A stretch of 64,000 bases of DNA from Haliotis asinina (lineage: Eukaryota; Mollusca; Gastropoda; Lepetellida; Haliotidae), in the NCBI RefSeq assembly GCF_037392515.1, contig NC_090280.1, positions 75,504,504-75,568,503 on the forward strand. Reading direction: 5' to 3'. This document shows, piece after piece, positions 23,311-35,797 of this stretch. The first letter of the stretch is position 1. Each line of letters begins with the position of its first letter. The translations under genes and the position numbers were made by a program. The notes under the pieces were generated by a model. The model was not told where the DNA came from and did no database searches. It saw only the letters and a program-made list of their open reading frames with translations.

Positions 23311-25026
23311 AATGAAGGAAATATATTCAACAGCCCTGCTCACCACCCACCATGGAGTGTCAACGCGGACGATGTTGTAGTGGAAGCCAACTACAGACAC
23401 CGGGGTTACAGGGATGCTATACACCAGCAAAATGGACACGGGTAGCTATTTTTGCCAAATAGAGTATAAGTCGGACTGGTTCTGCCCTAGATAGATCCCT
23501 GAAGACAAACAGAAGATTGCCAGATTGGCCCAAGATTGGCCACCGCCTTCTGGCATAGGTCTCTAGGCAAGTTATTATACATATAATTTTGCATGGAAAA
23601 TGTCCAAGACCCAGTAACAGAAATGTGCACAAAATAATCACCATGCACAGGGCTTCGAGTGACCAGCCGATTGATAGAACCGGGCCAGTTCTACCACCCG
23701 TCTAGGTGAAGTCAGGGCCAAAGTGGTGTGTTGAGCAACAGGAACACGGTTCCAGGCCCCTGTTGCCCTCAACCACCAGGATCAACCCCTCCACCGACAC
23801 AGGGCCGCAACCCACAGCAAACGGGTTGGGGGACCAAATATGCCCCCGGATCCACACGGGGTATTGGCGAGCACTTAGCGTTACCCCGCACCCACCAAGA
23901 GGAGGTGGCTCGCCACGGGTACCAGCACAAAACCCAAGCGTCCGTAGGAGGGACACACCACAACTGGCCCCAGCATCCCATGGAGGGACACGCCACCCCA
24001 ACCAAGCGTCCCATGGAGGGAAACAAGGACCAGTCTCATGCGTCCCTTGGAGGGACAGCTTCACCCACAACACCCAGTAGAGGCAACACGACCCAGAACA
24101 AGCGCCCCAAGGTTGGACACCACTACCACACCAAAGCTTCCCAAAGAGGGATTGGTCTTGCAACAAGCGAAGGCGACCTCCAAAACATTGTAACACAACA
24201 ACGGGATTCGTCAGTCGTCCGATACCCACATCGGGTAGGTTTTCTTGTAGCAAGACCAACTTCTGTTTCCATGTATTGTTTGTTCTGGGGAAATGGTATT
24301 CATTTAGTGGTAGTTTGGGGAGGGGGAGAATTAGCACAGGAATAAAGAGGTTTTTTTTGTTATTTTCTGGAATAGGTATTAGGGGTGGACATAATCAAAA
24401 GTTACTGTATTCGAGTAGAATTTAGTTAGGCAAGAAAAGGCGAGAAATACTTACTGTCTAGGATTGTTTCTGAGTATTCGATTGAATCTAACTATTACTC
24501 TTTCAGTTGTGACTTGGAGCAGGATTGGAAAAACGTTAAAGGAGTCACCTTACAGAACCTGCAGATAAGTTTTATTGAAAAAAAATAAACATAAATAAAA
24601 ATAAATAATAAATAAACAAATAAATAAATAACGGTAGCCAACCAACACTAGTCACATATCCGCAGGGCTCTGCTGTCACTGGGCGTCTGTTTTATATGAG
24701 ATATGTACCTTCATGCACTACATTATCACCATATCAGTAGTTTCATGTATATTGGATTATGCACCTTTCCTATTTCAAACTGTGTGCTAAGTGTATAAAT
24801 GTAATGATGTAGGTGATCTTTTTCAAACATTTTGACACTTTCCAAAGAGAAATCCCCAAAATATCAGTGTCCACGATACTTTGAATATTATATATCGGAT
24901 AAAGGGAGATTATAGAAATCATATCTGGAGTGACAGTGATTCATAGACACATATGGCATAAGTGGGGAACATGCAGTGGACCTTGCTTTGATCAGAGATT
25001 TTTATGAGTGACTTTTCTGTCCACAG

Positions 25027-25170
25027 GTTGAAGATGGGCGGCCCTCAAGTAACTAGAGACTTATCACAGAGCAGCCAGCGTCATACCAAACCTCTCTAGT
25101 TGATATATGTATCGCGTCTGTCGTGAACTCGTGTCACTGAAACGTAATAAAATATGTTGAAACGTAACTG
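25027..25170 (+). other. Candidate terminal non-coding exon, copy 2
   Basis: Acceptor TTTTCTGTCCACAG, block near-identical to 11617-11757, AATAAA at 25146-25151. If spliced from copy 2 exon 3, the intron now contains the LINE. Confidence 0.4.
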
Positions 25171-25369
25171 ATGTGTTTCTTTATGGCTCAGTATAAACTG
25201 TTTAGGTGTAGCTACCACTTGTGTGAGTGAGTGAATGTGGTCTGTGTCTGTGTGTCGGTTTGTCAGCACCGTGTGGGAGGAAATCTGCAGTAAAGCAGTC
25301 CTTAACGCGTACGGGTATGTACTGTCACTTCTTTAGTGTGGGGAGCGAAAGGATCATGGACACGTGTGC

Positions 25370-25524
25370 GGTCTGTAAATAATCGATTTTGGATCAGACA
25401 ATTCAGTGATCAACAGCATGGTCATCGATCTGCGCAATTGAGAACCAATGACTTTTTAACCAAGACAGCGAACCTGACCATTTCTTATGTCACGCATGGA
25501 TTACTAAAGGCCAATAATCTAGTG
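25370..25524 (+). mobile_element. Partial SINE, unit 2 tail
   Basis: Orthologue of 11963-12117, duplicated with the unit. Confidence 0.7.
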
Positions 25525-25699
25525 GCTGTGTCCACGACAATAAATTAAGTAAAGCCTAAGGTGATAAATATTTGTCACGAAGAACACTAAAACATATCAC
25601 AGAACTGAGTCTAAAAACTAATCATTTCTAACTCTGAAGTACACTACTCAACACTAATCGACATGGCATATAGGTAGCATTAAAACACGATCTCTTAAA

Positions 25700-26640
25700 A
25701 CACGACCACCACTGACCAAGCTGGGTCACCTTACTGGAGATCAAGGGGACTTACAATGCTTCAGCTTCCTGGATAAATCCTCAGATTTAAACCATCACAG
25801 TTAAACCATTACAGCCACTTGACTAACTACTGAAGCAATAAAACTCATGCAACCATCAGTGGACAATCTTTTCAATCCCAGTACTTCAACTCCAATAAAA
25901 TATCGATGTCATGAGTCAAGCAAAACGGGCATGGCCGCACTTGTCTCATAACATGGGATGCTGTTGAGCAGTGGAAATAAACATGTGCAGAGATCTCTAA
26001 CAGACGTATATGACAACCCAATTAACACTTACCTTTGGTTAAAACAAGAAAATAAACATGGCAACTCTTATCAGTGGGATAGCTATGGATGATTTATAAT
26101 CAGTTGGTCATAATCTCTCAAAGTGTAGAAAATGAACTTTTAATAAAATGTCTAAACACAGTTAGTCTCTAATCTCTAAACATTACAATAATTCTAATGC
26201 ATGCAAGTACACTAATCGAACTCCACACTAGCAAATGAACCTGTAAGTCTTACGCCTAACAAGGAAATCAGCCCTCCAAATCTAATACCAAAACCGAATG
26301 GGACGAAGACGCCAGGGTATCGTCTACGCACAACAACAAACCCTAAACTGTCCTCAGAACAGATGCAAAACGAAGAATTTTCGATTGAATATCTGTCGTC
26401 TTGTGACAAACTTCCTTTACAGGGGGCCTCTTATGTAGCATCTAATGATAGGTTTATGTATCACACCTGCTCCTGATGGGATCAGATCTGGTGTCTCCGT
26501 TTTGGTGAGTGCTCCTTGGCAGCAGCATCAGTCATTGTTACCGTGGATTCCAACATGGCATAGAAACCAACAGGAGACGATGTCATGATAGCAAGAAACA
26601 AGTTCACTATGCATTCAATGATTTCGTTTGAAAATGGATA
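25700..26640 (-). pseudogene. LINE relic between copies 2 and 3
   Basis: Same decayed minus-strand LINE 3'/RNase H sequence as before copies 1, 2 and 4 (TGGGGACTTACA-like words at 25750, the HVGI-coding region around 26545). No usable frame. Confidence 0.5.
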
Positions 26641-26676
26641 CCCACGTGCGACGTTATTTATAGTCCTCTTCACTTT

Positions 26677-26789
26677 GCCTTTCACAAAGCAAACTTTACT
26701 AAGGTTAACCTTAATTCCCATTCTTTAACACTGCACTAAGGCTACCTTAGTGACCTGTGATCACCTAAGTGCTTTGTGAAAGGAGGCCC
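26677..26789. mobile_element. MITE with CTTTCACAAAGC ends, unit 3
   Basis: Orthologue of 5933-6045 and 12989-13101, in the head of unit 3. Confidence 0.6.
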
Positions 26790-27152
26790 AAGGTCTTTAC
26801 ACCGATAACATCTTACAATGACTGCGCGTTTGTAACTTAAAATGACTGGGCGTTTTTTAACTTACAGTCGATTAATCAGAATGTTTCTATTTGAATCGTT
26901 GTGTTTCCAACATATTTAAAATATATACTATATACTGAAGTATATTTGTGGCATACTTGCATACTGGCATGCTATGTCGTCTCTTTTGTCCTATACACAT
27001 TCTGTATTAATGACGTGGCTGGGATCCTCACTTGTGAAGGGTACGGTTGCAAGCATACTAGCTTTGGCGAACATTAGAGCGCGCAAAGGGAATCGGGAAC
27101 CAGCTTAGGTACGGATGAAACCAGTCGTTAACTTCACGTAATGCTATGACGA

Positions 27153-27211
27153 TCTCGCGAGATTTATGACGTCGCTATGACGACAGTTTCACTTTTGATG
27201 CCGCCATTTTG
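27153..27211 (+). promoter_or_regulatory. Core promoter of gene copy 3
   Basis: TCTCGCGAGA (27153-27162), TGACGTC (27167-27173) and CCGCCATTTTG (27201-27211), 81 bp before the ATG. Confidence 0.62.
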
Positions 27212-27291
27212 ACGCTATCATACCTCTGTGATATTGCTGAATTTCTGTTGACGTTTGCCTCACGGTCTGCTCATCACCAGTTATTGTCACT

Positions 27292-29810
<2,519 letters not shown>

Positions 29811-30098
29811 AGTGACATCTTGAAATTGTTTGGATTCTTCAGGACTGTGTTTAAGATGGACGCTTAGAGTGATATCTTACAGTTGTTTGGATTCTTGAGG
29901 AGTGTTCTTAAGATGGACGCTTAGAGTGACATCTTGAAATTGTTTGGATTCTTCAGGACTGTGTTTCAGATGGACGCTTAGAGTGACATCTTGCAATTGT
30001 TTGGATTCTTGAGGAGTGTGTTGAAGATGGACGCTTTGAGTGACATCTTACATTTGTTTGGACTCTTGAGGAATGTTTAAGGTGGACGGCCAGAGTGA
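29811..30098 (+). repeat. 57-bp minisatellite, copy 3 (about 5 units)
   Basis: Same unit as in the other copies. The first unit after the stop has TTGAAATTGTTTGG and CTTCAGGACTGTG variants that are shared with the start of the copy 4 array. Confidence 0.9.
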
Positions 30099-30099
30099 T

Positions 30100-30790
30100 A
30101 TCTTGCCATCTTGTAAACTGTGCCATATGATAATTAACTGTGTTGAATCATAAATATAATATGTTTGGCGACTCTATGTTTTTGGACCTTTCGGACATTT
30201 TTTCGGATGTTTTGGATTTTTGTGTTTTTGGTTTATTCTATAAATATTTAATCTTTTTGGCTTTTTCGGACAAGATTTGACAACAAGTATACATTTGAAA
30301 CACATCAATTATAACTATTAAATATTACTTTTACTTTCCAGTTGTTTTGCTGGGTTTTTGTTGTTTTGTTTTTGTGTTAGATACACTTGCTTCCCTAGAC
30401 GTGCTGTAACTAGGACTCACGAACACTTTGGCGCGCCATCATCGTACTGCCTGCGTGTTAGTGAGTGAGTGTGGTTTATCTCCGCTTTGAGAGAAACTGG
30501 TACCACACCAGGATGGTGCGGATACAAATGCAATACTGACAGTGGTCGATACTTTAGTTTCCATTGAATATGTATACATCTATGAGTGTGAGTAAATATT
30601 TTTCAGTGATTATTGGACCAATGAAAACAGTGTTTACCTGCCTCAGCAACGACCCATCCTGGCCATGACGTCAGAGCAGGGTACCACGTGGCAGACACCC
30701 ATACAGCATATTAGTAGTGTCTGTCACCAGGGTTCTTATGTGTCTTTTTTTCTTTACTGCACGATTCCATTTTGTTGAGGTAGTCACGGA
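30100..30790 (+). other. Conserved 3' block, copy 3
   Basis: Orthologous to 9181-9840, with GTTA|GTGAGT at 30457-30466, CRE 30666-30673 and E-box 30685-30690. Confidence 0.5.
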
Positions 30791-31050
30791 ACCAAAACCG
30801 CAAAGATCATTTGAAAATGACAGCATTCTGTCGACTGGGATATGTACCCTTCATGCACTACACCATGAGCATGTCAGTAGTTGTGTCTATATTGGGTTCT
30901 ACACGTTTCCTGGCTGAACATGTGCATGAAGTGTATCAAAGTAATATTGTAGGTTAACTTTTTTTTAAATATTTCGACAGTTTCCAGTTACCAAAAGAGC
31001 AGTGTTTGTGGTACATTAAATGTTCTATGACGAATAAAACAAGCCTCTAG

Positions 31051-31776
31051 AGTGAGTGAGTGAGTTTATAGTCAGTTTGCCATGAAAATGTACCGATGAA
31101 TTTCACTTTAAACAAAAAGTAAATCAAATAAAGTGAAATTAAAATTGCGAATCTTCATATTTTGACCTTACCAATCTCAGAAGTTTAGTGACTCTTGTTC
31201 AAGAAAGGATCATAGTGTTACAAGGGCAGTGTTAGATCTGGGTGAAATTTTGAGTGGGTCCAAATAATAATGTTTCTGGACCCCCTCCAATGCTAAATAG
31301 ATGGGCAGATGTAAAATAGAGGGGTCCTCACTGAATTTGATGAGTCAAAACACTCCTCTCTTGAGCCAACACTGCAAGGGGGTAAGTTCAGTAGTTGGAA
31401 CAATGAAACAAGAGCACGTGCTGTAGGTAATGAGCCTTAACTTAGACAAACCCAGCTTGTTGTCGGGGTGTCTTTAATGTGCATGCCCCCATGTAATACA
31501 AACAAATAAAGCGATTTGAAACTATGATCGTCCCTTAAACAACTTTTATCTCAAGATAAATAAAATTCAAAGATTCAAATGCTCACTTAACAAGGTAAAA
31601 TCACGAGGATTGGCAATTTTAATTTCACTTTATTTGATTTACTTTTTAGGTTAAAGTGAAATTCATCGGTACGTTTTCACTACACACTGACTATAGTGTA
31701 TACCACAGTATTCCATCTGCATGGCGGCGGTCTGTAAATAGTCATGTCTGGACAAGACATTCCTGTGATCAACTCG
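31051..31776 (+). mobile_element. SINE split by a TIR element
   Basis: AGTGAGTGAGTGAGTTTA (31051-31068) is the left end. From 31696 the body continues as CACAGTATTCCATCTGCATG, GCGGCGGTCTGTAAATAGTC and TGTGATCAAC. The TIR element at 31067-31695 separates the two parts. Confidence 0.65.
31067..31695. mobile_element. 629-bp non-autonomous TIR element
   Basis: Terminal inverted repeats of about 85 bp, starting TATAGTCAG: left arm about 31067-31152, right arm about 31610-31695, with few differences. The long interior block AGTAAATCAAATAAAGTG is exact in both arms. The interior has no open frame. It inserted in the SINE at a TA-type target. Confidence 0.8.
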
Positions 31777-31895
31777 AGACTATAGAAAGCATGTATCTCG
31801 AGTGACCATGATTCATAGACACTTGCCTGTGATATAGACGTGTATGTTGCTGTGATCAGAGATTTAATTTTTTTGTTTTGGCTTTCTGTCCACAG

Positions 31896-32020
31896 ATTGA
31901 AGATATATCACCGACCAGTCAACACTAAAGTCGATCTCTCTGAATGATGTGTATCGCGCCTGACATGAAGATGTATCACTGGACTTTAATACATTCTTCT
32001 AAACGTACCGGCTGTTTTCT
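31896..32020 (+). other. Candidate terminal non-coding exon, copy 3
   Basis: Acceptor CTTTCTGTCCACAG, then ATTGAAGATATATCACCGAC and a short tail with AATACA (31988-31993) where the other copies have AATAAA. Confidence 0.38.
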
Positions 32021-32139
32021 TTTCTTTAGCTCATTTTAAAATGTTGTGTAAATTCCATTTGTTTGAGTGAGTGAATGTAGTCGAACTCCCTTTTGCCCGT
32101 GTGTCGGTTTGTCGGTATCGTTTGGGAGGAAATCCCGAA

Positions 32140-32340
32140 GTGATGTAGCTATTGACACCTACGGATATGGTGTTGTCACCCCTTCAGTGTGGGGAGCTCA
32201 AGTATCAGTCACTGACACGTACGGGTATGTTACTGTCACCCCCTCAGCGTTTAAAGCTAAAGCATCAGTCATTGACACGTACGGGGATGGTACTGTCACC
32301 TCTTCTGCGTTAGAAGACACAACATTCACTCCTTGACACT
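32140..32340 (+). repeat. 60-bp repeat downstream of copy 3 (3 units)
   Basis: Units contain ATTGACACGTACGGGTATG, a TACTGTCACCCCTTCAGCG stretch and GGAGCTAAAGTATCAGTC. The equivalent site behind copies 1 and 2 has only one unit (11900-11962, 25306-25368), and behind copy 4 there are three (49345-49515). Confidence 0.75.
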
Positions 32341-32469
32341 GTTGTGGAAACACTGAGAATTCCGAGATTTGATCGTTCCCGGTCTAGTGAAGACTGGATG
32401 ATCGATCACAATTAATGTCTTCGTGTTAAGATCTGTCGAAACGTAACTGCTATGTTCCCGAATAGCTCA

Positions 32470-32576
32470 GGGGTCCTTTCACGAAGCAACCTTCACTAAG
32501 GTTAACCTCAACTCCCATTCTTTAACACGAAGGTTAAGGGTAACCTTAGTAAAGGTTGCTTCGTGAAAGGAGCCCC
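32470..32576. mobile_element. Foldback MITE, 107 bp
   Basis: Ends GGGGTCCTTTCACGAAGCAA and TTGCTTCGTGAAAGGAGCCCC are inverted copies, and the inverted match runs about 45 bp into each side, leaving almost no loop. It is the best-preserved member of the family at 5933-6045. Confidence 0.8.
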
Positions 32577-32863
32577 GGTTCAATACCTTTCACCTGTGTA
32601 CTTCTCACTTGTATGAGAGAGTAATTTTAATCGAACCCATTTTGACCGCGTGTAAGTTTGTCAGGTCCGGATGGGAGAAAATCATGAAGCGATACAGTCG
32701 CTGTGTGATGCACGTGTATAGGAGTCAAAACATTCACTTCTAGACATTGTCCCGGAAACGTCCAGTGACACCAAGAGTCGCTTCGAAATTTTGAATTTGC
32801 GCATTCATATTTAATTATGATAAAGAAACAGTTACAAAATTGCTGTCATAATTTCTGTCAATA

Positions 32864-32864
32864 A

Positions 32865-32936
<72 letters not shown>

Positions 32937-32954
32937 TGTGTGTGTGTGTGTGTG
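32864..32954. repeat. TG microsatellite
   Basis: About 90 bp of GT dinucleotides with one interruption (GTGGTG). Confidence 0.95.
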
Positions 32955-33198
32955 ATGGAATACTTTTGTGTTTCACTTGGCGTTTAACAAATCATCGAAT
33001 TCAATTATCATCATAAACTAAGCCATCCCGAGTTATATCCCTTTATGACCGGTTGATAAATACCTGCCACGGTAAATACCTGCCACTATAAATACATGCC
33101 ATGAAGAAAGTAAACCATATCCTAGAATTTGAGACAAAAAAACTAATCATTTCTAACTCTGAAGTACACTAATCAACACAAATCGACATGACATATAG

Positions 33199-33370
33199 TA
33201 GTGAGTGATTTAAAATATAACGTCATTTTGGCAATATATCAGCCATATCGTGACTAAAACAATGTATAGATTAACAATTATAGATTATACAATCCTGTCA
33301 ACAAAGGACAGTACAATAACTAGAATATCAGAGGTATACATGTGAACCTAGTAATTCTAAAATATTTAGC
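33199..33370 (-). mobile_element. LINE 3' tail fragment
   Basis: Minus-strand tail of the 18295-23920 family: GTGAGTGATTTAAAATATAACGTC at the 3' end, then ATCAGCCATATCGTGAC, TCCTGTCAACAAAGGACAGT and AACTAGAATATCA. It is 5'-truncated. Confidence 0.65.
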
Positions 33371-33371
33371 T

Positions 33372-33700
33372 ATAGCTCTTCCAACAGGACAACGCCAGGC
33401 GCCACACAGTACGTGCCACCGTGGACTACCTGGCCAATAACAAAACCAATACCCTCCTCTCGCCCTCCAGATCCCCGGGTATAAACCCAATCGAACACCT
33501 TTGAGATCAGATCGATAGACGGGTACGTCGACGTCGTAATGCACCACAGAATCTTCAACAGTTCTTCCACATGCTGTAGGGGGAATGGAGCAGGACACAA
33601 CAAACACCCAACAACTGATTCCTGTACCCAGGAAGTGTCGGGCAGTGATAGCAGCTGTAGGTGGTCATACGAGGTACTGGCTTCAATACCACCTGGTGGA
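33372..33700 (+). pseudogene. Tc1-like transposase C-terminal fragment
   Basis: Conceptual translation gives LFQQDNARRHTVRATVDYL, SRSPGINPIEHL, DRRVRRR, then (after a frame change near 33600) RKCRAVIAAVGGHTRYW. These are the second catalytic Asp region and the C-terminus of Tc1/mariner DDE transposases. The expected Trp after EHL is a TGA stop, the Gln before GEW is TAG, and another TGA follows. The N-terminal part is absent. A dead fragment. Confidence 0.85.
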
Positions 33701-33772
33701 CAGCAGTAATGACTGTTGTTCTCATATAATATGGACAGGATCGCAATACATTGCTCCACACAATTTCATTCA

Positions 33773-33906
33773 TGTATAAGAATGAAGATTTTATGGATAT
33801 CAACTTCTTTATATGAGAACACCTGATGAAGGAGTAAGCATTAACTCCGAAACGTTGTGTTCTCATATATAGAAGTTGATATCCATAAAATCTTCATTCT
33901 TATGCA
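33773..33906. repeat. 50-bp inverted arms around a hammerhead-like core
   Basis: Arms 33773-33822 and 33857-33906 are inverted copies with about two mismatches. The 34-nt centre is CTGATGA (33823-33829), an A, GGAGT (33831-33835), an 8-nt loop, ACTCC (33844-33848), GAAA (33849-33852) and CGTT. This has the order CUGAUGA, stem II, GAAA of a hammerhead ribozyme. The extra A before stem II and the lack of a clear stem III and cleavage site are against an active molecule. Confidence 0.55.
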
Positions 33907-34007
33907 TTTCACTTCTAAATGCCCTTCAAAGACTTCATTCATGTACCTTTGTTTCCGCTGATCTACACGTCCTTGAATAACACCAAATGTTCATTGATAT
34001 TTGCCGA

Positions 34008-34141
34008 TGACACGGGTTCGATTCCATATATGGGGGAAAGTGTGTGAAGCCCATTTCTGGTGTACCCCGCGGGGGCATTGCTGAAATAAAATCACTCAAA
34101 ATATTTTGTTGGAATATTGCTAAAACCAAAACTCACTCACA
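34008..34141 (+). mobile_element. tRNA-derived SINE, 5'-truncated
   Basis: GGTTCGATTCC (34015-34025) is an exact pol III B-box. It is followed by GTGTGAAGCCCATTTCTGGT and the tail GGAATATTGCTAAAACC, AAAACTCACTCAC. The A-box end is not visible. This fits a tRNA-derived abalone-type SINE. Confidence 0.7.
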
Positions 34142-34204
34142 ATTCATAGTTGTAAGGGGACATTTTCTGGACCATGTTTGGTCCCGTGTCACCAAGAGCC
34201 AGCG

Positions 34205-34455
34205 CCATGGTGGCGGCCTGTCAGTAATGACACTAATAATCCGAACCTGGCTAGCTGTTCTCGAAACGTTCGTAGCCCTACGAACTTCTTGACACATTGG
34301 CTACGATCAAAGTTAAGAATTCTTAGGGCTACGAATGTTTCGAGAATAAGGGCCCAGGAATCTACTATGACGAGTCTAGACGCTACCACGTCAGTGGGCC
34401 TGACCACCCGATCCCGTTATAGTCGCCTCTCACAACAAGCATGGGTCGCTGAAGA
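34205..34455 (+). mobile_element. SINE body interrupted by a MITE
   Basis: CATGGTGGCGGCCTGTCAGT before, and GTCAGTGGGCCTGACCACCC, GATCCCGTTATAGTCGCCTC, CAAGCATGGGTCGCTGAAG after a 105-bp foldback at 34250-34354. It matches the family seen at 50255-50530. Confidence 0.65.
34250..34354. mobile_element. Foldback MITE (TCTCGAAAC ends)
   Basis: TTCTCGAAACGTTCGTAGCC at the left and GGCTACGAATGTTTCGAGAA at the right form inverted ends, with AAGAATTCTTAGGGC inside. Non-coding. Confidence 0.75.
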
Positions 34456-35034
34456 TCAATAGTTTGTCAAAAAAAAACGTGGAACACGTCGTATCTTCAC
34501 GGTGTAATATCCTGAAACAAACCATTCCGTTGTACACAGCGATCCTAACGCTATTTAAGGGGATCTTAACTGGTCAATATCCAAAGCATACCAATCCATG
34601 TGGGCAGATTTGCCATAAACCATACTACCCGTCCAATCTGTCACGTGACACACAACACGGGCCACACGAATGACCATGACCTTAGATGGAATGTGGCTGC
34701 CAAACCGCTTCTTTGAGAGGCATGCTGATCGCTTCGAAATTCTAGAGTTGGCATACTCTATTAGGAATATAAATAGAGCAGTTAAATTGTTGCCATAATT
34801 TCTTATCTGTTTGCATCAATAATTATATCCATAAAATCAAAAATCTTTCCGTGTTTCACTTGGTGTTAAAAAACGTCAAATTCGATTATTTTCTTATCAT
34901 AAACTAAGCCATCACGAGTTATCTCCCTTCATGGCCGATCCGGGATAAGTTAGGGTAAAGAGTTTTGCGTCGGATTCTGCGGAAGGTTGAATGTTGTTGT
35001 TTAAAGATAACCATCCAAACTACAACCAGCCAAA

Positions 35035-35582
35035 GCCTGGTCACCTTACTGGGGATTAATGGGACTTACACTGCTTCAGCTTCCGGAATGAATTCCTAGT
35101 AGGATTTAAACAATCACTTTACTCTTGGTTGTACACAGTGCTTGCCATATATTAAAACAATGCCTAATTATTGAAGAGATAAAGACCCGGTAATGTACCG
35201 TGATGCCGTTATTACTAACATGCAGATCCAGATCCTTTCAACCTGAAACTTCGTAATGATTCAGAGAAATTCTGCATCGGGTTGTCTCATTACAAGGGAT
35301 AAAAACTGAGGATCTTCTCCTTTCCTCAGGTCTGGACTGGCAACCTAAGTATGACTAAGGTGTACCCGATATTTGCTTTTCTTGCACATAATCTATTTAT
35401 ACCCACTTGAAATGTCCCTGTTGTTTCATATGGAGTCTCTTATGTAGCAACTAATGATAGGTTTTTATATCACTGGATGGGATCAGAACTGTTGTCTCAG
35501 TGTTGTTGAGTGTCTCTTTGACAGCAGTATCAACCACCGATTCCAACATGGCTTGAAAACCAACTGAAGACGATGTCTTCTA
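35035..35582 (-). pseudogene. LINE relic before copy 4
   Basis: Decayed minus-strand LINE: GGGACTTACACTGCTTCAGC, then CATTACAAGGGATAAAAACTG matching the CATCACAAGGGATGCAGAAC segment of the complete element, and AACATGGCTTGAAAACCAAC near the end. Same relic as at 5565-5880. Confidence 0.6.
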
Positions 35583-35659
35583 TAATAACGTGACGGGGAT
35601 CCTGACTTGCGCAGGGTACGAATGAAACCAGTCTTTAACTTTGCGTAATGTTATGACGA

Positions 35660-35717
35660 TCTCGCGAGATTTATGACGTCGCTATGACGACAGTTTCACT
35701 TCTGATACGCCATTTTG
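35660..35717 (+). promoter_or_regulatory. Core promoter of gene copy 4
   Basis: TCTCGCGAGA (35660-35669), TGACGTC (35674-35680) and ACGCCATTTTG (35707-35717). The YY1-like site has lost one base relative to the other copies. Confidence 0.6.
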
Positions 35718-35797
35718 ACGCTATCATACTTTTGCGATATTGCTGAATTTCTGCTGACATTTACCTCACGATCTGCTCATCGCCAGTTATTGTCACT

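Larger units (their letters stand above)
18295..23920 (-). mobile_element. Nimb-like non-LTR retrotransposon (LINE)
   Basis: A two-ORF LINE on the minus strand. ORF1 has CCHC zinc knuckles; ORF2 has an APE-type endonuclease, reverse transcriptase and RNase H. This layout fits the I supergroup, closest in feel to Nimb elements of molluscs. The 3' end (18295-18350) reads TATTAACTCAC repeats after GCAATATTGCCGATGTGACG. It lies between ACCAGCACAAGTCCCA (18279-18294) and ACCAGCACAAAACCCA (23921-23936), probably a 16-bp target-site duplication with two changes. The insertion is in the GC-rich minisatellite of unit 2. It appears 5'-complete but cannot be autonomous: ORF1 and ORF2 contain several stops and frameshifts, and the central RT is deleted. 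Confidence 0.85.
12590..25560 (+). repeat. Tandem duplication unit 2 (twice interrupted)
   Basis: It repeats unit 1 in the same order with two large insertions: a TIR element at 13511-14708 and a LINE at 18295-23920. Removing them restores a continuous alignment with unit 1. Examples are the promoter/exon 1 joint, and the CCAGCACAA site within the GC-rich minisatellite. Confidence 0.85.
23937..25560 (+). repeat. Continuation of unit 2 after the LINE
   Basis: Resumes the GC-rich minisatellite and then follows unit 1 from about 10380 to 12170, including the AAAT tract, candidate terminal exon and partial SINE. Confidence 0.8.

Noticed and set aside
33585-33779. 64-aa frame with GGHTRY as a gene
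   Set aside because: It is the frame-shifted C-terminus of a dead Tc1-like transposase.
34015-34025. tRNA gene suggested by GGTTCGATTCC
   Set aside because: The B-box is part of a truncated SINE; no A-box, cloverleaf or anticodon arm can be drawn.
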